Source: Deltaproteobacteria bacterium
GTDB lineage: Bacteria > Desulfobacterota > WTBG01 > CAIYCZ01 > CAIRTM01
NCBI GenBank assembly: GCA_016932595.1
Contig: JAFGCP010000309.1
Span: forward strand, 1 to 39,555
Direction of reading: 5' to 3'
Length of the DNA: 39,555 nt
The notes beneath the pieces are model-generated. The model ran no database searches. It saw only the letters and a list, made by a program, of their open reading frames with translations, and had not been told where the DNA came from. The position numbers and the translations under genes are program-made. This document shows, one piece after another, positions 33,369-39,555 of the stretch (the stretch's first letter is position 1; each line of letters starts with the position of its first letter).

Positions 33369-34471
33369 AGCCAGATTACTACAGGGTGCTCGGCGTCGAC
33401 CGCAGGGCAAGCGCGGCCTCTATCAAGAAAGCCTACCGAAGCCTTGCCATGAACTATCACCCGGATAGAAATTTTGGCGATGAGCTGGCTGAAGAGAAAT
33501 TCAAGCTTGTGAATGAGGCCTATGCTGTCATCGGCAATGCCGGGAAGCGCAGCGATTATGATGTTTTTTTAAACCGTCAGGCTGCTGAGTCCAGGCGCCG
33601 CGAAACAACCCCACCGCCGCGCAATGATTTTTATATGCCCCGAGATGAAATGCTGCGTGATTTTTATGAGGGGTTTTATTTTCGACAGGACGTGCCCAAA
33701 AACCGGGGCAAAAAGGGGCAGGATCTGCGCCGGAATCTGAAGGTGAGCTTCAGGGATGCAGCCCTCGGAGGCGCCGCCGAGATACATATCCCCTTTTTGG
33801 GCGCCTGCCAGCAGTGCCGGGGCACAGGCATACGGGCCGGCTCGAAAACGGTTATCTGCCAGCAGTGCCGTGGCAGGGGGCAGGTGAACGACCGGCGCGG
33901 TGCGCAGCAGCAATGCCCATCCTGTAAGGGAGCGGGCAAAACAGCCACAGCGCTGTGCCCGCGGTGCACAGGCAAAGGCACTGCCTGGTCTGAGCGGCCG
34001 ATTCAGATACGCATTCCCCCTGGTGTTGAAACCGGAGCACGGCTTCAGGTCCGCGGCATGGGGTTGCAGGGCAGGGATGGCGGCGCAGCAGGGGATTTTA
34101 TGATTGTAGTGCATGTTGAAAAGCACCCTTTTTTCGAGCGTGACGGGCTGGATATTATCTGTGCTGTTCCCCTATCATTCTATCAGGCCATGCTGGGGGG
34201 ATATGTTTCTGTGCCTGCCCTGAAAGGGGTAAAAAAGATAAAGATTTCAAAAGGGTTACAGAACGGGGCTGAGATTCGGGTTCAGGGCGGGGGTGCCGTG
34301 TCGGAGGCTCACAACAGGCACGGAGATATGGTGTACCGCTTTCATATTGAAATGCCCAAAAAGATCTCTCTCATGGAAAAAAAGCTTTTGCGGCAGCTTG
34401 CAGAACTGCCGGTCCATGACGGGTACCGGCTTTTGTCCGCCTTCAGCAAAAAACTGCTGAAACATGGCTAA
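33365..34471 (+). CDS. DnaJ-like co-chaperone without a Gly/Phe region
   Basis: A 368-residue type-I-like J protein. J domain at residues 3-66 with HPD at 32-34. Four intact zinc-finger repeats (CQQCRGTG, CQQCRGRG, CPSCKGAG, CPRCTGKG) and C-terminal beta domains (IRIPPGVETGARLQVRGMG, VHVEKHPFFERDGLDI) follow. The Gly/Phe-rich linker of canonical DnaJ is replaced by a Pro/Arg/Tyr-rich stretch (PPPRNDFYMPRDEM). GTG 33365 is the start: AGGAGGG lies 4 nt upstream and the codon overlaps the previous stop. It is encoded far from dnaK, so it may be a specialised J protein rather than the main DnaJ. Its 3' end overlaps the convergent tatC by 4 nt. Confidence 0.9.
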   Translation: MKPDYYRVLGVDRRASAASIKKAYRSLAMNYHPDRNFGDELAEEKFKLVNEAYAVIGNAGKRSDYDVFLNRQAAESRRRETTPPPRNDFYMPRDEMLRDFYEGFYFRQDVPKNRGKKGQDLRRNLKVSFRDAALGGAAEIHIPFLGACQQCRGTGIRAGSKTVICQQCRGRGQVNDRRGAQQQCPSCKGAGKTATALCPRCTGKGTAWSERPIQIRIPPGVETGARLQVRGMGLQGRDGGAAGDFMIVVHVEKHPFFERDGLDIICAVPLSFYQAMLGGYVSVPALKGVKKIKISKGLQNGAEIRVQGGGAVSEAHNRHGDMVYRFHIEMPKKISLMEKKLLRQLAELPVHDGYRLLSAFSKKLLKHG

Positions 34472-35208
34472 TCAATCTCAGGTTCCTTTTTTTTCTCAAA
34501 AAAACGCACTGCAACAATACTCAGCTCGTATAAAATCAGCATTGGCACAGCCATCAGCAATTGATTGACCGCATCGGGCGTGGGAGTCAGTATTGCCGCC
34601 GCGATGAAAATACCGATAATGACCATCTTGCGGTATTTTTTCAAATGGCTGTGCTTAATGATACCCAGGCGGGCCAGGCAGATGATAAACACCGGCAGCT
34701 CGAAGACGATTCCGAATCCCAGCAGGAAAATGCAGCTGAAGGAAAGGTATTCGCCGATGGACGGCATTATTTTGACATACTGGGTATTATAGCCCATGAA
34801 AAACTTGAAGGCTTGCGGGAAGACGGCGAAATAGGCGAAAGCCGTGCCGCCGATAAAAAATAGTACCCCCAGGAGCACAAAAGGCATGATGCTCTTACGT
34901 TCCGTATCATACAGGCCAGGAGCGACAAAGGCCCAGATTTGATAAATGATAACCGGGCTTGCGACAAAAATGCCGGCAAAAAAGGCAAGCTTCAAATAGG
35001 TAAAAAAGGCTTCGGTAACGCCGGTGAAAATAAATGAGCTGCCCTCGGGCATTGCTTTGATCAGCGGCTCTGAAAGCAGCAAAAACAGCCGCTCAGAGAG
35101 ACCGTAACAGGCAATGAAACCGATGCCCGTAGCAATAAGGCTTATGACAAGGCGTCTGCGCAGCTCTTCCAGATGCGATGTCAGGGGGAGTTTTTCTTCT
35201 TCCATCAC
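34468..35208 (-). CDS. tatC: Sec-independent protein translocase TatC
   Basis: Twin-arginine signal-peptide receptor of the inner membrane. The 246-residue protein starts with the conserved cytoplasmic SHLEELRRRLVISL, has six hydrophobic segments and the LKLAFFAGIFVASPVIIYQIWAFVAPGLYDTERK segment with the invariant FxAPGL. It also has FELPVFI and the TPTPDAVNQLLMAVPM end. A basic tail (RFFEKKKEPEID) is cytoplasmic. ATG overlaps the tatA stop by 4 nt (ATGA), so the two are coupled. It converges on the DnaJ-like gene with a 4-nt overlap; no terminator fits between. Confidence 0.97.
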   Translation of the reverse strand: MMEEEKLPLTSHLEELRRRLVISLIATGIGFIACYGLSERLFLLLSEPLIKAMPEGSSFIFTGVTEAFFTYLKLAFFAGIFVASPVIIYQIWAFVAPGLYDTERKSIMPFVLLGVLFFIGGTAFAYFAVFPQAFKFFMGYNTQYVKIMPSIGEYLSFSCIFLLGFGIVFELPVFIICLARLGIIKHSHLKKYRKMVIIGIFIAAAILTPTPDAVNQLLMAVPMLILYELSIVAVRFFEKKKEPEID

Positions 35209-35456
35209 AGGTTTTCTTTGTGATCTGGTATTTGCGCTTCGCTGTCACCTGGGGGAGTTTTTTTTGCCGGGGGAGGGGGTTCTTCCCGGGTCAGCGCATC
35301 AAGATCAAAATTCTGTTTAATGTCGTCTGTGGCATGCTTGAATTCACGAAAGGCTTTGCCCAGCGATTTTGCCAGATCAGGCAGCTTGCGGGGCCCGATA
35401 ATAAGCAGAGCAACAACCAGAATAATAATAATTTCCTGAAATCCCAAGCCGAACAT
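35205..35456 (-). CDS. tatA: TatA/TatB-family translocase protein
   Basis: An 83-residue protein with one N-terminal membrane helix (FQEIIIILVVALLIIGPRKLPDLAKSLGKA), the invariant FGxxE/Q start and the GPRKLP hinge. An amphipathic helix and a Pro-rich acidic tail follow. Length is normal for TatA. One gene of this type precedes tatC, so it may serve both TatA and TatB roles or a second copy may lie elsewhere. No strong Shine-Dalgarno is seen before the ATG. On the minus strand TATATAAT (around 35486-35493) about 30 bp upstream of the ATG could be a -10 box. Confidence 0.92.
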   Translation of the reverse strand: MFGLGFQEIIIILVVALLIIGPRKLPDLAKSLGKAFREFKHATDDIKQNFDLDALTREEPPPPAKKTPPGDSEAQIPDHKENL

Positions 35457-35570
35457 GGTAATATAGCCCGTTTTTGTAGCGGAATTATATAATCTTTTTG
35501 TTGTTTGTAGCCGCTTTTTACAGTATTGTCAACCTAACATCCGGAATAAATAGTAGTACGGAGAAAAGCC

Positions 35571-36635
35571 ATGGGAAGAACGGTTGTTTTGAAGGACACA
35601 TGCTTTCTGGGCCATGTAACCCAGCATGGCCATCCGGAAAGTCCCGAGCGTCTGGAGGCAATTTATGCCATGCTTCAGAATGCTGATATGGCAGGATGTG
35701 TCGAAGAGATTTCCCCGCGCCGGGCGGCAAAAGCCGAGATTGCTCTGAATCACTCACCGGCCTATATTGATCGTATTGCCGCCACGGCAGGCAGGCCTCC
35801 CCTGAGCCTTGATCCCGATACCGGCACGTCTGAAGGTTCCTGGAATGCAGCTGCACATGCTGTGGGCGCGGTGCTGGACGGTATAGACAGGATACTTTCA
35901 GGGGCGGCTGATAATGCTTTTGCCCTGGTTCGGCCTCCGGGGCATCATGCCGAATACAGCCAAGCAATGGGCTTTTGCCTGTTTAATAATATAGCTATCG
36001 GTGCCCGCTATTTGCTTGAGAAGCACAACATGCAGCGGGTTCTGATTTTTGACTGGGATATTCATCACGGCAATGGAACGCAGCACTCTTTTTATGCCAA
36101 CCCTCAGGTACTGTATGTGTCAACTCACCAGTATCCCTACTATCCGGGAACGGGTGCTTTTGAAGAGACGGGGGACAATGCGGGCAGGGGGTTTACCGTC
36201 AATGTTCCTCTGTCGGGGGGGCAGGGCGACAGTGATTATGCCTGCATTTTACGTGAGATACTTGTGCCCCTTGCCCTTGAATACCAGCCCGAATTCGTGC
36301 TGGTGTCGGCAGGTTTCGACATTTACCAGCATGACCCGCTCGGCACTATGGAGGTAACCCCGCAGGGTTTTTATGCCATGACAGACATTATCAGAGAACT
36401 GGCCGATACGGTCTGCGGCGGCAGGCTGCTGCTTGTTCTTGAGGGCGGCTATCATGTGCTGGGCATAGCAGAAGCAGTGAAGCAGACCCTGCGTGCATTG
36501 AGCAGCACCTGCGGTTCACCGGTCAAAAAACCTGTCTGTTCGGGGGAGGATGCCCGGATTCTGCCTGCAACCCGTGCGAGCATGGATAAAGTAAAAAAAC
36601 TGCATTCGGCTGCCTGGAAGGTTTTTCGTCAGTGA
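35571..36635 (+). CDS. Histone-deacetylase-family (AcuC/HDAC-like) hydrolase
   Basis: A 354-residue zinc hydrolase of the arginase/deacetylase fold. Catalytic features are intact: RPPGHHAE (His-His pair), DWDIHHGNGT (zinc Asp and His), SAGFDIYQHDPLG (second zinc Asp) and LEGGYH (Tyr of the active site after GG). The start HPESPERLEAI is typical of class II-type bacterial enzymes. Bacterial members deacetylate acetyl-CoA synthetase, polyamines or other acetylated amines; the substrate here is unknown. GGAG lies 7 nt before the ATG. Monocistronic by context: divergent from tatA, with a 278-bp gap before zapB. A C-terminal extension of about 50 residues has no known motif. Confidence 0.92.
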   Translation: MGRTVVLKDTCFLGHVTQHGHPESPERLEAIYAMLQNADMAGCVEEISPRRAAKAEIALNHSPAYIDRIAATAGRPPLSLDPDTGTSEGSWNAAAHAVGAVLDGIDRILSGAADNAFALVRPPGHHAEYSQAMGFCLFNNIAIGARYLLEKHNMQRVLIFDWDIHHGNGTQHSFYANPQVLYVSTHQYPYYPGTGAFEETGDNAGRGFTVNVPLSGGQGDSDYACILREILVPLALEYQPEFVLVSAGFDIYQHDPLGTMEVTPQGFYAMTDIIRELADTVCGGRLLLVLEGGYHVLGIAEAVKQTLRALSSTCGSPVKKPVCSGEDARILPATRASMDKVKKLHSAAWKVFRQ

Positions 36636-36845
36636 AAAATGTTTGAACAAAAAGTCGTTTTTGTATCAGATGGAGCCCGAAACAAATTGTTCCGTCCCGT
36701 AAAATAAAACACTAAAAACAAATGGTTGCTATGAAATTTCAAGCTGCTGGCAAAGGTAAAAAATCCATGTTTCAGGGTTTTATGACAGCCCTTTACTGCA
36801 AAGCTTTTTTATGCTTATGGCAGGCTGATTTATCTAAGAAACAGC

Positions 36846-36874
36846 TTGACTTTTAGCATATAACCTTTTAACTT
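36846..36874 (+). promoter_or_regulatory. Probable promoter of zapB-zapA
   Basis: TTGACT (36846-36851) and TAACTT (36869-36874) are 17 bp apart, 40 bp before the zapB ATG. Confidence 0.5.
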
Positions 36875-36913
36875 AACTGGCAAAATATTAATTTTAATCG
36901 CTTGAGGTTATGG

Positions 36914-37141
36914 ATGGATACTCTGAATGCATTTGATACGCTTGCGCAGAAGGTGGAACTGATTATTGAAAAGTATGAAACAGTTGTAAAAGAAAAAGAG
37001 GCAATTGAGAAGCAGATAGCCGAGCGAGCGCAGGACCGCGACCAGATGATCAAAAAGATCGATGAGTTTACCAGTGAGCGCGGTGCAGTCAGTCAGCGTA
37101 TAGACGCACTGCTGGCTAAAATCGAGGAGCTCGGCATATAA
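36914..37141 (+). CDS. zapB: ZapB-like cell-division coiled-coil protein
   Basis: A 75-residue protein that is almost one continuous coiled coil with a heptad pattern (LAQKVELIIEKYETVV, then charged KEKEAIEKQIAERAQ). The size, fold and position just before zapA fit ZapB, which organises the FtsZ ring through ZapA. ATG 36914 is chosen because GAGG lies 6 nt upstream; an in-frame TTG at 36902 has no site. Sequence conservation in this family is low, so the call leans on the neighbour. Confidence 0.7.
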   Translation: MDTLNAFDTLAQKVELIIEKYETVVKEKEAIEKQIAERAQDRDQMIKKIDEFTSERGAVSQRIDALLAKIEELGI

Positions 37142-37158
37142 CAACAAGGCAGGCCTGG

Positions 37159-37437
37159 ATGGGGGAAAGTTTTCAAATAACGGTAATGGGGCAGACCTAT
37201 CTGCTCAAGGGCACGCATGACGCAGCGTATGTGGCGCGCGTCGAAAATTTCCTCAATGAACAGATCGAACAGGCCCGCAAAACAGGGGCAACGGCCGATA
37301 CGTTCAACCTTATGGTTCTGGTTGCTTTAAATCTTGCGGACGACTGCATTAAAAAAGATGATGCACTGAAAAAGCTGGCCGGAAGTATCGAGGCGGATTC
37401 CGAGCGGCTTGTAAAACTGATTGATTCGCGCTTGTGA
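37159..37437 (+). CDS. zapA: Cell division protein ZapA
   Basis: A 92-residue FtsZ-ring-associated protein. The N-terminal ZapA head (FQITVMGQTYLLKGTHDAAYVARVENFLNEQI) is followed by the NLMVLVALNLADDCIK helix and a C-terminal coiled coil. It crosslinks FtsZ filaments and binds ZapB. It lies 17 nt after zapB. In many proteobacteria zapA is followed by the 6S RNA gene, and a matching structure is found here. Confidence 0.92.
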   Translation: MGESFQITVMGQTYLLKGTHDAAYVARVENFLNEQIEQARKTGATADTFNLMVLVALNLADDCIKKDDALKKLAGSIEADSERLVKLIDSRL

Positions 37438-37556
37438 ATTATGTATACTCGTTTTTACCTATAAGGTTAAATTACATATTTTACATAAAATTTTTCTTGG
37501 AGGGATTTGGTTTTTTACTAGAGGGCTTTGAAAAGTCCTTATGTATAGATTGTCAG

Positions 37557-37777
37557 ACAGAACGGTGAATGAAAGCATAGCGGAGCAAAAGAAGCTAGAA
37601 AAAGGTTGCTACGGCCTTTAAACATTTATACAGAGTAACCACATGGCATATACTGTTTTTTCATTGCATGCCTGTTCATTCAGTGGGATGTGTTTGTAAC
37701 TGCTGTCATACATCCGCATACTGTTTTAGTGTAGAAAAATTTCTGTTGCCCGCCTTTCGTTTCGTTCACTGATCTGC
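37557..37777 (+). ncRNA. ssrS: Candidate 6S RNA (rod-like structure)
   Basis: The two ends pair through a series of helices: 37558-37561 with 37773-37776 (CAGA/TCTG); 37565-37574 with 37760-37769 (GTGAATGAAA/TTTCGTTCAC, one G-U pair); 37580-37583 with 37750-37753 (GCGG/CCGC); 37585-37588 with 37746-37749 (GCAA/TTGC); and 37590-37592 with 37742-37744. The interior holds further hairpins, including GGATGT/ACATCC at 37686-37691 and 37709-37714. This long rod with an open middle and a length near 220 nt is the shape of 6S RNA, which binds and inhibits RNA polymerase holoenzyme. The place after zapA is the classic ssrS locus. A -10-like TATAGA (37544-37549) puts the start near the first helix. Primary sequence is not diagnostic by eye. 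Confidence 0.6.
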
Positions 37778-37875
37778 AAAGCCCGAGAATTTTTTCAATG
37801 CCTGTGCTGCTCAGAAGCCTCACGCTGATGAATGCAGGAGTGATGGATGTATCGGTATGCCCGTATCGATAAAAC

Positions 37876-37898
37876 GGCCGCCGCAGAGCATGGCGGCT
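37876..37898 (+). promoter_or_regulatory. Hairpin in the rny leader
   Basis: GCCGCC (37877-37882) and GGCGGC (37892-37897) form a 6-bp GC stem with a 9-nt loop, extended by one G-T pair. It lies about 25 nt before the rny Shine-Dalgarno and has no T-tract. It may affect rny mRNA stability or translation. Confidence 0.35.
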
Positions 37899-37933
37899 GT
37901 ACTATATAATAATCAGATAAAGGAGGAACAACT

Positions 37934-39496
37934 TTGGACCCGATATACATAGCGCTGGCTGGTATCTCCGGTGTCGTAGCCGGAATTGTAGCAGGATTTT
38001 TTCTTAGAAAAAAAATTATTGAAAATAAAATATCTTCCGCTGAAGAGACGGTCGGCAAGCTTATAAATGAAGCGAAAAAAGAAGCTGATACGATAGTGAA
38101 GGAGGCCCGGCTTCAGGCCAAGGAAGAGCTGTACCGCACAAAGGCCGAGTTTGAAAAGGAGTCGCGCAACAAGAAGTTTGAAATGCAAAAGCAGGAAAAG
38201 CGGCTCGCGCAGAGGGAGGAAAACCTCGAAAAAAAGGTCGGCCTGGTCGATCAGAAGGAAATTACCATTGCAAAGCGCGAAAAGACCCTTGCGGCGCAGG
38301 AAAAGGCCGTGAAGGAGATGGAGGACCAGTACACGCAGTCCCTTGAGGAGCAGAAGCGAAAGCTTGAGCGCATATCGGGCATGACCTCAGAGGAGGCAAA
38401 AAAACTTCTGATGCAGAACCTTGAAAATGAGGCCAAGCATGATTCTGCGCGAACCATACGCAGGATCGAGGAGGAAACCAAGGAGAATGCCGATAAGATT
38501 GCCCGCAATATCATTGCCATAGCCATACAGCGCTACAGCGCCGATTATGTCGCAGAGAAGACCGTATCCGTGGTGGCCCTTCCCAATGATGAGATGAAGG
38601 GGCGCATTATCGGCCGCGAAGGCCGCAACATCCGAGCCATTGAGCAGATTACCGGCGTTGACCTGATCATCGACGATACGCCTGAAACAATACTGATATC
38701 CTCCTTTGACCCGATTCGGCGGGAGGTTGCGCGCATCGCTCTGGAGAAGCTGATTACCGATGGCCGCATTCACCCCTCGCGGATCGAGGAGATTGTCGAG
38801 AAGGTCAGGGGTGAGGTTGACAACACCATTCGGGAAGCCGGAGAGCAGGTGACCTTTGATGTGGGCATTCAGAAAATAAATCCCGAGCTTCTGCGCCTGC
38901 TGGGGCGTTTGAAATTCCGCACCAGCTATGATCAGAATGTGCTCCAGCACTCTCTGGAGGTCTCCTACCTGTGCGGCATGATGGCATCCGAGCTGGGCAT
39001 CAATGTCAAGTCCGCCAAGCGCGCAGGACTTCTGCATGATATCGGCAAAGCCGTTGATCATGAAGTGGAAGGGTCCCATGCCCTGATCGGCGCCGACCTG
39101 GCAAAGAAGCATGGCGAGGCGGAAGAGATTATTCACGCCATTGCGGCCCATCATGACGATGTCAAGGCACAGACCGTGCTTGCGGTGCTTGTGCAGGCTG
39201 CGGATGCCCTGTCCGCAGCCAGGCCGGGGGCGCGGCGCGAAATGCTGATGACCTATGTCAAGCATCTGCGTGACCTTGAGGATATTGCCAATGCCTTTAA
39301 GGGTGTCAGCAAGTCCTATGCCGTCCAGGCGGGCCGCGAAATACGCGTCATGGTGGAAAGCGGCGACATAAACGATGATGGCGCGGTGGTGCTTTCAAAG
39401 GACCTTGCCAAGAAGATAGAGGAGTCCCTCACCTATCCCGGGCAGATAAAGGTGACCGTCATACGTGAAACACGCGCAATAGATTACGCAAAGTAG
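37934..39496 (+). CDS. rny: Ribonuclease Y
   Basis: Membrane-anchored endoribonuclease that starts mRNA decay. The 520-residue protein has an N-terminal membrane helix ([19 protein letters not shown]), a long charged coiled coil (about 25-205), a KH domain ([20 protein letters not shown]) and an HD domain with [17 protein letters not shown] and later conserved residues. The start is TTG 37934: AAAGGAGG lies 7 nt upstream and the next residues DPIYIAL lead directly into the membrane helix. Length is normal. The remaining 59 bases after the stop show nothing recognisable. Confidence 0.97.
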   Translation: MDPIYIALAGISGVVAGIVAGFFLRKKIIENKISSAEETVGKLINEAKKEADTIVKEARLQAKEELYRTKAEFEKESRNKKFEMQKQEKRLAQREENLEKKVGLVDQKEITIAKREKTLAAQEKAVKEMEDQYTQSLEEQKRKLERISGMTSEEAKKLLMQNLENEAKHDSARTIRRIEEETKENADKIARNIIAIAIQRYSADYVAEKTVSVVALPNDEMKGRIIGREGRNIRAIEQITGVDLIIDDTPETILISSFDPIRREVARIALEKLITDGRIHPSRIEEIVEKVRGEVDNTIREAGEQVTFDVGIQKINPELLRLLGRLKFRTSYDQNVLQHSLEVSYLCGMMASELGINVKSAKRAGLLHDIGKAVDHEVEGSHALIGADLAKKHGEAEEIIHAIAAHHDDVKAQTVLAVLVQAADALSAARPGARREMLMTYVKHLRDLEDIANAFKGVSKSYAVQAGREIRVMVESGDINDDGAVVLSKDLAKKIEESLTYPGQIKVTVIRETRAIDYAK

Positions 39497-39555
39497 TGGT
39501 TTTACCCGTATAGGAGCGTTTGCATAGGGTATACTCAGGTGGACGCAGCCCAGCC

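Larger units (their letters stand above)
37438..37933. other. zapA-rny intergenic region
   Basis: No reading frame of note. It holds the 6S-like structure (37557-37777). Two further hairpins lie just before rny: around 37853-37870 (TATCGGTA/TATCGATA) and at 37876-37898 (GCCGCC/GGCGGC). Confidence 0.6.

Noticed and set aside
38387-39265. 292-codon open frame opposite rny
   Set aside because: Antisense shadow of the conserved KH/HD coding sequence.

Overview
The window is a 39.6 kb stretch of bacterial chromosome that is almost entirely coding. Most genes are core housekeeping genes in orders familiar from Desulfobacterota (the former Deltaproteobacteria): ispE-prs-rplY-pth, rpsF-rpsR-rplI-dnaB, jag-yidC-yidD-rnpA-rpmH, tatA-tatC and zapB-zapA-(6S-like RNA)-rny. 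A surface protein with DxDGDGYG repeats, NtrC-type regulators, a DUF4388 protein and LpxC (lipid A synthesis, hence Gram-negative) fit the same group. Ferredoxin, NuoE/NuoF-like and pyruvate:ferredoxin-oxidoreductase-like genes suggest an anaerobe. The genus cannot be read from the sequence. There are no phage genes, transposases or CRISPR arrays.

Layout. 1-588: 3' end of a metal-binding-repeat surface protein. 953-5489 (minus): CDP-alcohol phosphatidyltransferase, DUF1844 protein, ispE, prs, rplY, pth and tRNA-Glu. 5605-7509 (minus): dnaK, closed by a strong terminator. 7787-10706 (minus): rplU, rpsF, rpsR, rplI, dnaB behind a good promoter. 11027-13827: a lone NtrC-type regulator facing a sigma-70-family factor. 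13828-14533: about 700 bp without genes, holding two palindromic MITE-like elements. 14534-17966 (minus): a four-gene redox operon (PorD-like ferredoxin, a shortened PorB, a PCP_red-NuoE fusion, NuoF). 18354-25953: panE, then on the minus strand rpmH-rnpA-yidD-yidC-jag, a DUF4388 gene and mnmE. 26265-34471 (plus): an apparent operon of an NtrY-like kinase, an NtrX-LpxC fusion, a histidine phosphatase, a UbiV-like and a UbiU-like U32 protein and a DnaJ-like protein. 34468-35456 (minus): tatA-tatC. 35571-39496 (plus): a histone-deacetylase-family enzyme, zapB, zapA, a 6S-like RNA and rny.

The most unusual items are these. (1) One 720-residue reading frame joins a receiver, a degenerate sigma-54-type AAA+ domain and a Fis-like HTH to a complete LpxC with all catalytic residues. 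It overlaps an NtrY-like kinase gene, so two-component sensing may be physically tied to the committed step of lipid A synthesis. (2) The redox operon encodes a PorB homologue that has lost the GDG thiamine-diphosphate segment and one cluster cysteine, with no PorA or PorG nearby. (3) A UbiU/UbiV-like iron-sulphur pair sits in the LpxC operon with a phosphatase and a J-domain protein. (4) A 220-nt rod-like RNA structure lies between zapA and rny and is a good candidate for 6S RNA. All of these come from reading the sequence; no database search was run.
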